Shown: positions 6,815 to 11,112 of the stretch, piece after piece | Position numbering within the stretch: the stretch's first letter is position 1 | How the letters are laid out: the number at the start of each line of letters is the position of its first letter | From: an uncultured Chryseolinea sp. | GTDB taxonomy: Bacteria; Bacteroidota; Bacteroidia; Cytophagales; Cyclobacteriaceae | Reading direction: 5' to 3' | Length of the DNA stretch: 11,112 nucleotides | Assembly: GCA_946478915.1 (NCBI GenBank) | Contig: CAMLER010000101.1 | Span: forward strand, 1-11,112 | Made by a program: the position numbers and the translations under genes | The notes under the pieces: model-generated | Told to the model about the DNA's origin: nothing | Seen by the model: the letters and a program-made list of their open reading frames with translations, nothing else | The model's database searches: none

Positions 6815-7870
6815 ATGATTAAATCGCTTCATGCGCGTCACCATCAATTGGCGAATCATCAACGACAAATTGAGATTCTTGAGCAGGATATTGCCGGGTC
6901 TGGTCATACCGTTACGTTCAAGAATAAAATTGAATCTACTGGGCATTATCCATTGCGCCCCTCAAAAATTGAAATACTCCAGGTCAATGTGGGTTATATG
7001 TGCAACCAGACCTGTAAGCATTGCCATGTTGATGCCGGCCCCGACCGCCAGGAAATTATGCAGCGTGAAACCATGCAGCAATGCCTGGATCTGTTAGCCG
7101 GAACTCAGATAAATACACTCGATATCACGGGCGGGGCTCCCGAAATGAATCCTGACTTCCGATGGTTTGTAAAACAGGCGAGGGCTATAGGCGTTTCGGA
7201 AATCATTGTGCGGTCAAATCTGACAATCATAACAGCGAATCCCAAATACCATGACCTTCCGGAATTCTTCCGTGAAAACAATGTGCGTATATGCTCATCG
7301 TTACCTTTTTACAATGCCGGCAAAACAGACCGACAAAGAGGCGAAGGCGTTTTTGAAAAATCGATCATTGCTCTCCGGATGCTAAACGATGTCGGTTACG
7401 GCAAAGAAGGATCGGGCCTGATCCTTGATCTGGTGTATAATCCTTTAGGAGCATTTTTACCAGGTAACCAGGAACAGCTTCAGCGCGATTTTAAGAAAGA
7501 GCTGAAGGAACATTTTGGAATTGGATTCAACAACCTGTTCACTATTACGAATATTCCCATAAGTCGCTTCCTCGATTTTCTAATCGAAACAGGAAACTAT
7601 GACGACTATATGGAAAAGCTCATTAATGCATTCAATCCTTCAGCCGTGAACGGAGTGATGTGCAGGAATACCATCTCCGTGGATTGGCAAGGATACCTCT
7701 ATGATTGCGACTTTAACCAAATGCTCGGATTGAAGACTGACAATCGCGCCGGACAACACCTTAATAGTTTTAATATCGATGCTTTAGAGCAACGTGAGAT
7801 TGTTATTGGTCAGCATTGTTTCGCCTGCACCGCTGGCGCTGGCAGCAGTTGCCAGGGCGCAACGGTATAA
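6815..7870 (+). CDS. arsS: Arsenosugar biosynthesis radical SAM protein ArsS
   Basis: ArsS is a radical SAM enzyme that transfers the 5'-deoxyadenosyl group to dimethylated arsenic, the committed step to oxo-arsenosugars, acting after the methyltransferase ArsM. The protein has 351 residues. The 4Fe-4S-binding CxxxCxxC is CNQTCKHC with Cys63, Cys67 and Cys70, followed by the family signature HVDAGP (71-76) and GGAPE (106-110) of the SAM pocket. The C-terminal DUF3641-type cysteine-rich part has Cys283, Cys298, Cys335, Cys338 and Cys346 (HCFACTAGAGSSC), probably for an auxiliary cluster. Some family members are selenoproteins. This one is the all-cysteine form: no in-frame TGA is read through and the gene ends at TAA, five residues after the last cysteine. 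arsM is absent from the window. The next gene is convergent. Confidence 0.93.
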   Translation: MIKSLHARHHQLANHQRQIEILEQDIAGSGHTVTFKNKIESTGHYPLRPSKIEILQVNVGYMCNQTCKHCHVDAGPDRQEIMQRETMQQCLDLLAGTQINTLDITGGAPEMNPDFRWFVKQARAIGVSEIIVRSNLTIITANPKYHDLPEFFRENNVRICSSLPFYNAGKTDRQRGEGVFEKSIIALRMLNDVGYGKEGSGLILDLVYNPLGAFLPGNQEQLQRDFKKELKEHFGIGFNNLFTITNIPISRFLDFLIETGNYDDYMEKLINAFNPSAVNGVMCRNTISVDWQGYLYDCDFNQMLGLKTDNRAGQHLNSFNIDALEQREIVIGQHCFACTAGAGSSCQGATV

Positions 7871-7925
7871 CCAGGCGGCATCCAACTTTATTTCGTCTTA
7901 ACTATAATGTGATCGTCTCACTGAA

Positions 7926-8004
7926 CACAAAGCATAAAGCGCACAAAGATGACCACGCTTTCAAGTATCGGTGGTCTCTCTGTGCCCTTCTTCTCTTTCT
8001 TGTG
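7926..8004. terminator. Long imperfect hairpin between convergent genes (terminator or dispersed repeat)
   Basis: The left arm is 7926-7956, the loop about 7957-7970 and the right arm 7971-8004. The loop-proximal stem is perfect for six pairs (GACCAC/GTGGTC). It continues after a one-base bulge with GCACAAAGA (7941-7949) against TCTCTGTGC (7977-7985), 8 of 9 paired, and then an AAAG-rich outer part with gaps that ends in CACAA/TTGTG. It lies between arsS and the convergent SnoaL-like gene, so it could terminate both transcripts. CACAAAG-rich palindromes are also a recurrent intergenic repeat type in Bacteroidota, so it may be one of a dispersed family. No poly-T tract adjoins it. Confidence 0.55.
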
Positions 8005-8059
8005 AAATTAGATAGCATCGTTTTTACGTCAATGCGGCTGCAATTACGAGGTCAGTCTC

Positions 8060-8512
8060 TCACCTTGTTAGTTGATTAACAAAGCTCTCGTGATCCCAGT
8101 TGATCGTTAGATCTGCAATCTTGCCAGACTCATTAAAACGGAAAATAAAAATATGCTCGCTATCAAAGCTGTTGCCCTTTGGAGGCAGTCCAGCGAATTC
8201 TTTTTCTTGTTTCCCGAATATCACAACCTTGCAGGTTACACTGTCGCTGATTTCGTCGTATTGTTGTCCTTTAACAGTATTGTCAAGATCGGGGAACGCG
8301 TTCATAAGAGCTTCCCAGACAGCTTTACCAACTTCATATAGTTTCCCAGAATAGTCAGCACCAAGTGGCACAAACGAAATTGTGCTTTCCGGTTCGCAGA
8401 GAGAAAGCATACGTTCGACGTCCATGTCCTGGTAGGCTGAAAAGAACTCTATACACGTTCCTTTTTTTGCGAGTACATCGATGCGATCTTGTTGTTGAAC
8501 AGAAGTTTTCAT
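8060..8512 (-). CDS. SnoaL-like / NTF2-superfamily protein (ester cyclase-like)
   Basis: This cytoplasmic 150-residue protein has the cone-shaped NTF2 fold. An N-terminal helix (about 12-38) ends in the D-x-x-x-M-x-x-L-C-x-P pattern, followed by the family segment VWEALMNAFPDLDNTV at 65-80, a strand with VTCKVVIFGKQ, then EFAGLPPKGNSFDSEHIFIFRF at 105-126 and GKIADLTINWD near the end. The FAGLPP-x-G and FRF-x-ESGKI pattern is typical of SnoaL/polyketide-cyclase-like and ester cyclase annotations. Family members include isomerases, hydrolases and ligand binders, so the reaction cannot be deduced. The ATG at 8512 follows an A-rich leader without a Shine-Dalgarno sequence. It lies 36 bases downstream of the DinB-like gene on the same strand and is probably cotranscribed with it. 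Confidence 0.82.
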   Translation of the reverse strand: MKTSVQQQDRIDVLAKKGTCIEFFSAYQDMDVERMLSLCEPESTISFVPLGADYSGKLYEVGKAVWEALMNAFPDLDNTVKGQQYDEISDSVTCKVVIFGKQEKEFAGLPPKGNSFDSEHIFIFRFNESGKIADLTINWDHESFVNQLTR

Positions 8513-8548
8513 TTTTTGTTGATTTATTTAAGTGAATAGATTTTTCTA

Positions 8549-9163
8549 TCAATTTTGACGGGGATATTTCGGATGCTGTTTTACCTGTCTTATCTGCCGG
8601 ATGTGCCGGTCCGCATGTCCAAATAGCGTAATGTACACTTGATGCGTATTGATTTCGCTGTCGCCTACATAATACTGGCGAAGATCAGTGGATTCTTCTG
8701 ACACATGACGAATGGCTTCCTTTCGCAATTTTAAAACCCATGCCAGGTTGTTCTCCAGATCATTTAACCCCATCGGCAGCGTGTAGGTAAAGGGTTGAGA
8801 ATAGTCTGGAGAATGATGCTTCTTTGGTTCCATAATAAACCCCAGTACCACACTGTCAGCGATAGCCTTCATCGCGCGTGCAGGTTGCAAACCTCCCTGT
8901 AATTGCCGGGTGATCCTATACTCTAACAACAGTTCCCATATGGCGATGTGTTCGACAATTTCATTAATGGACCATCGGTCTGGCGACTCCTTGAACAACC
9001 ATTGTTCTCGTGTGAGATCCTTTGTTTCATTGATCAATGCCTCTTGCGAACGAGTGAGATTGTCGAGGAGATATTTCCGATCTTCTTCTGTCCAGCGCTT
9101 TGCCTCCTGTGCCTGCGAATTACAGCATATTAAAAACAAAAATATGACAGAAACTTTGCTCAT
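8549..9163 (-). CDS. Exported DinB-family (DinB/YfiT four-helix) protein
   Basis: The 204-residue protein has an N-terminal signal peptide (hydrophobic VSVIFLFLICC at 4-14, likely cut near SQA|QE at 18-19) and then a DinB-like four-helix bundle. The expected metal-binding histidines are present: His72 in WSINEIVEHIAIWE on the second helix, and His183 and His187 in GHADRHIRQIRQ near the C-terminus. DinB-fold proteins are usually cytoplasmic thiol-dependent or metal-dependent enzymes; export to the periplasm is a variant seen in Bacteroidota. The reaction is unknown. The start ATG at 9163 has an AGGAAG Shine-Dalgarno sequence at 9167-9172 and a perfect -7 box at 9184-9191, so the gene can be transcribed apart from the AraC gene 76 bases upstream. 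The SnoaL-like gene follows. Confidence 0.85.
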   Translation of the reverse strand: MSKVSVIFLFLICCNSQAQEAKRWTEEDRKYLLDNLTRSQEALINETKDLTREQWLFKESPDRWSINEIVEHIAIWELLLEYRITRQLQGGLQPARAMKAIADSVVLGFIMEPKKHHSPDYSQPFTYTLPMGLNDLENNLAWVLKLRKEAIRHVSEESTDLRQYYVGDSEINTHQVYITLFGHADRHIRQIRQVKQHPKYPRQN

Positions 9164-9183
9164 TGTCTTCCTGATTGATGATA

Positions 9184-9191
9184 CAAAGCTA
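9184..9191 (-). promoter_or_regulatory. Bacteroidota -7 box (TAGCTTTG) for the DinB-like gene
   Basis: On the minus strand this reads TAGCTTTG, a full match to TAnnTTTG, 20 bases before the ATG at 9163 and just before an AGGAAG ribosome-binding site. It lies in the 76-base gap after the AraC-type gene. A -33 element is not obvious. Confidence 0.5.
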
Positions 9192-9239
9192 GATGTGGAT
9201 CGTTCGATCGCATTGTAAAAATGCGAATGGCGATTGGAG

Positions 9240-10043
9240 CTATTTTACAAAACGGGTCATTTCACTATGTAACGAATGGTATTGTGAGGGGTTCATTTGA
9301 TTGAATTCAATAAACTCTTTGACGAGGTGCGACTGATCATGAAAATCGTATTCTAGTACTATCTGCTGCCAATCTATTTTCTCCTGATGGGCTATCTTGT
9401 TCGAAAGTGAACCGAATCGTTTTATCCTCGCATAAAATTTAGGGGAGACACCCACTTTCTCCAAAAATTTTTTTTCCAGGTAACGTCGGCTGACATTGAG
9501 TTTTTCAGCAACCGCCTCCACCGAAATACATCCTCTGCAACTATCAATAAAATCTACCGCTTCATCGATGATTGATATGTTGCTTTTCACAACCGGAAGA
9601 TACGAAGTCATAAGCTGTTCGAGGATGGTGATCTTACCTTCATCGCTTAGCTCATTTTTTATCGCTGATCGTAAAACGTCAACCGGCAAGCCAGGAAAAA
9701 AGGACAGCGGTACGCGCGAATTAACCAGTTCTGACATTCGAGATCCAAAAATATTATGAACAGTACACGGTTTCAGCACGATCCCGGCAACTGCAATTCT
9801 TCCCTTCATCTCAAGGGTATAGTTGGCAGTAAACTGTCCCGATAGAAAAGCATTGGGTACCTCCATCGGCGGAGCATTATTTTGTGAGGCCAGATAGGGA
9901 TCTCCATAATTGAAGACCATAGAACAAAAGGCGTTGGGCGGACTTTGAACTTTCAAACCTTCTGGCACCTCACCCTCCCAAATAAAATAGCATTCCACAA
10001 AGGGAATTAATTCGGACTTGGGAGAAAATTTCTGATATCGCAT
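9240..10043 (-). CDS. AraC-family transcriptional regulator with DUF6597-type N-terminal domain
   Basis: This 267-residue protein is a DNA-binding regulator. The N-terminal half (MRYQKFSP to about residue 110) looks like the DUF6597 cupin-like sensor found in many Bacteroidota AraC regulators, with FVECYFIWEG and a PNAFCSMVFNYGDPY segment. The C-terminal AraC HTH domain covers about 158-260. The first helix-turn-helix is SVEAVAEKLNVSRRYLEKKF (174-193), followed by GVSPKFYARIKR, and the second is around WQQIVLEYDFHDQSHLVKEF, ending in the canonical NPSQYH. I chose the ATG at 10043. The frame also allows a TTG at 10103, but those 20 extra residues are atypical for the family. Targets are not shown. 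The divergent creatininase-family gene and the DinB/SnoaL genes downstream are the obvious candidates. Confidence 0.87.
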   Translation of the reverse strand: MRYQKFSPKSELIPFVECYFIWEGEVPEGLKVQSPPNAFCSMVFNYGDPYLASQNNAPPMEVPNAFLSGQFTANYTLEMKGRIAVAGIVLKPCTVHNIFGSRMSELVNSRVPLSFFPGLPVDVLRSAIKNELSDEGKITILEQLMTSYLPVVKSNISIIDEAVDFIDSCRGCISVEAVAEKLNVSRRYLEKKFLEKVGVSPKFYARIKRFGSLSNKIAHQEKIDWQQIVLEYDFHDQSHLVKEFIEFNQMNPSQYHSLHSEMTRFVK

Positions 10044-10111
10044 AATGGGTGATTGAATATACAAAAAGCTGATGGTTTGTAACGCGACATATTCTTTTGG
10101 CAATCATTCCG

Positions 10112-10140
10112 CATGCTTCTTATTTTTCATGCTTAATTTG
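10112..10140. promoter_or_regulatory. Direct repeat CATGCTT x2 and a near -7 box before the creatininase-family gene
   Basis: CATGCTT occurs at 10112-10118 and again at 10128-10134, 16 bases apart. The second copy touches TTAATTTG (10133-10140), which matches TAnnTTTG except at the second base and lies 29 bases before the ATG at 10170. AraC-family proteins often bind direct repeats, but about 21 bases apart, so the 16-base spacing is not ideal. A weak candidate. Confidence 0.25.
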
Positions 10141-10169
10141 CATTATAGCACTTTTCTAAACCCACGAAC

Positions 10170-10931
10170 ATGCGCCCATACATTCTTGCAGAAAATCATT
10201 GGAAAACAGTAAAAGAAATGGAATACGAAGTAGCCATTCTTCCCTGGGGCGCATGCGAAGCGCATAATTATCATTTGCCTTATGGAACCGATATCATTGA
10301 AGCGGATAACGTAGCCGCTGAAGCTGCCAGAATAGCTTGGGAAAAAGGAGAAAAGGTCATCGTACTCCCAACAATTCCATTCGGTGTCAACACCGGGCAG
10401 TTTGATGTTAAGCTGGATATGAATATGAATCCGAGCACACAGTTTGCGGTGCTTCGCGATGTTGTCGAAGTATTAAACAGGCAAGGTATTTACAAGCTGA
10501 TCATACTAAACAGTCATGGCGGGAATGATTTCCGAACAATGATCCGTGAGCTGGGGTTGCAATTTCCTAATATGTTCCTCACGTCATGCAACTGGTTTCA
10601 TGCAGTCGACCAAAAGGACTTTTTTGAAAACAAAGACGATCACGCTGGCGAAATGGAGACAAGTGTTATCCTCCACCTGAGACCTGAGTTAGTGCGACCA
10701 CTATCTGAAGCTGGAGATGGTGCTGCAAAAAAATTCCGGATGTCGGCGATACGCGAGGGATGGGCGTGGGCTGAGCGGAAGTGGTTGCAGGTGACAAAGG
10801 ATACCGGTGTTGGAGATCCCAGAAAGGCATCCGCAGAAAAAGGATCAAAATATTTTAAGGTTGTAGCAGAAAAGGTTGCAAACTTTTTTATTGAAGTGGC
10901 GCAGACAAAGCGGGACGATCTATACGCGTAA
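10170..10931 (+). CDS. Creatininase-family metal-dependent amidohydrolase
   Basis: This 253-residue cytoplasmic enzyme hydrolyses an unknown amide; relatives include creatininase, the FAPy deformylase ArfB and mycofactocin peptidase MftE. Metal-binding positions align well with Pseudomonas creatininase. Glu30, His32 and Asp41 (in WGACEAHNYHLPYGTD) match Glu34, His36 and Asp45, and His116 (NSHGGN) matches His120. The creatininase ligand Glu122 is replaced by Gly118. The later HAGEMETS motif (158-165) offers Glu161 instead, as in the broad HAGExET subgroup, so this is probably not a true creatininase. The family signature TGVGDPRKASAEKG is at 212-225. The ATG at 10170 directly precedes the conserved start, without a clear Shine-Dalgarno sequence. 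It is divergent from the AraC gene and ends 25 bases from the nucleotidyltransferase remnant. Confidence 0.9.
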   Translation: MRPYILAENHWKTVKEMEYEVAILPWGACEAHNYHLPYGTDIIEADNVAAEAARIAWEKGEKVIVLPTIPFGVNTGQFDVKLDMNMNPSTQFAVLRDVVEVLNRQGIYKLIILNSHGGNDFRTMIRELGLQFPNMFLTSCNWFHAVDQKDFFENKDDHAGEMETSVILHLRPELVRPLSEAGDGAAKKFRMSAIREGWAWAERKWLQVTKDTGVGDPRKASAEKGSKYFKVVAEKVANFFIEVAQTKRDDLYA

Positions 10932-10956
10932 TCAAATGCTGATAGTGCATTGAACC

Positions 10957-11078
10957 AATATCGTGTGTAGCCCTTGGTTCGCCCTATAAACTTGAAACAA
11001 CAGGCCCGGTGACATGTAGTCAATTTCCTCGGCGTTGAGGACAGTCAATACTCGCTCTAATAATTTCTGTTGTGACAC
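10957..11078 (-). pseudogene. Decayed N-terminal remnant of a nucleotidyltransferase-fold gene
   Basis: Read on the minus strand from a GTG at 11076-11078 (preceded by GGAGAG), the frame gives SQQKLLERVLTVLNAEEIDYM down to the ATG at 11013-11015. Homology then continues only if one base is restored after that ATG: MVTGPVVSSL, an in-frame TAG at 10984-10986, then GEPRATHDI, ending at 10957. This is the N-terminal pattern (YMVTGSxxSSLxGEPRATHDIDxV) of a minimal nucleotidyltransferase family whose GS and DxD residues bind nucleotide and metal. So three lesions are visible: a one-base deletion, an amber stop (probably from CAG or TAT), and loss of everything after HDI, including the second aspartate. 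The rest of the gene would lie where the creatininase-family gene now ends. The family call is from pattern recognition. Confidence 0.6.
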
Positions 11079-11112
11079 TTTACTATTCTCTCCAGATAGA
11101 TTTTCTTAATTT

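Noticed and set aside
7815..7870. Selenocysteine (UGA) readthrough in the ArsS C-terminus
   Set aside because: The C-terminal motif is encoded with ordinary cysteine codons and the gene ends at TAA after CQGATV; no internal TGA interrupts the frame.
9121..9163. Lipoprotein signal (lipobox) in the DinB-like protein
   Set aside because: The residues before Cys13/Cys14 do not fit a standard L-x-G/A-C lipobox, and SQA|QE gives a better ordinary signal-peptidase I site.
10640..11023. Minus-strand open frame of 127 codons (TTG start) running through the pseudogene into the creatininase-family gene
   Set aside because: It is antisense to a strongly conserved coding gene over most of its length, is Cys/Ser/Arg-rich with no domain, and uses the wrong frame of the nucleotidyltransferase remnant.

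Overview
The window looks like an ordinary chromosomal stretch of a Bacteroidota member, probably of the Cytophagales type. Three signs point there: a DUF5686 outer-membrane protein with a carboxypeptidase-regulatory-like N-terminal domain, a cysteine-form ArsS radical SAM gene, and several perfect TAnnTTTG promoter -7 boxes, which are typical of Bacteroidota. Shine-Dalgarno sequences are weak or absent before most genes. Lineage is inferred from gene families only. There is no rRNA, tRNA, CRISPR array, transposase or phage gene, and no gene-free stretch longer than about 220 bases.

Layout. (1) 1-3098, plus strand: the 3' part of nadD (NAD synthesis), then a large DUF5686 envelope protein 12 bases later. 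(2) 3094-3297: an AT-rich inverted repeat around a core of about 150 bp, between convergent genes. (3) 3317-4144, minus strand: a lone FkbM-type methyltransferase, divergent from the next block. (4) 4271-6275, plus strand: mnmH (tRNA 2-selenouridine synthase, GTG start) and a membrane-anchored lytic transglycosylase. (5) 6383-7870, plus strand: a two-gene arsenosugar unit, a carboxymuconolactone-decarboxylase/peroxidase-like protein followed by arsS, headed by a -7 box lying inside a perfect 7-bp dyad. (6) 7926-8004: a long imperfect hairpin between convergent genes. (7) 8060-10043, minus strand: an AraC-type regulator, an exported DinB-fold protein and a SnoaL/NTF2-fold protein in that transcriptional order. 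(8) 10170-10931, plus strand: a creatininase-family metalloamidohydrolase divergent from the regulator. (9) 10957-11078, minus strand: a decayed N-terminal remnant of a nucleotidyltransferase gene.

Functionally the clearest unit is the arsenosugar pair. ArsS attaches the 5'-deoxyadenosyl group of S-adenosylmethionine to methylated arsenic; the methyltransferase ArsM that should supply the substrate is not in the window. The other blocks are housekeeping (NAD, tRNA modification, cell wall, envelope) or small stress/detox-type genes of unknown substrate. I saw no wholly new system. The items most worth checking are the putative arsenosugar-operon operator, the nucleotidyltransferase pseudogene, and the repeat and hairpin elements between convergent genes.
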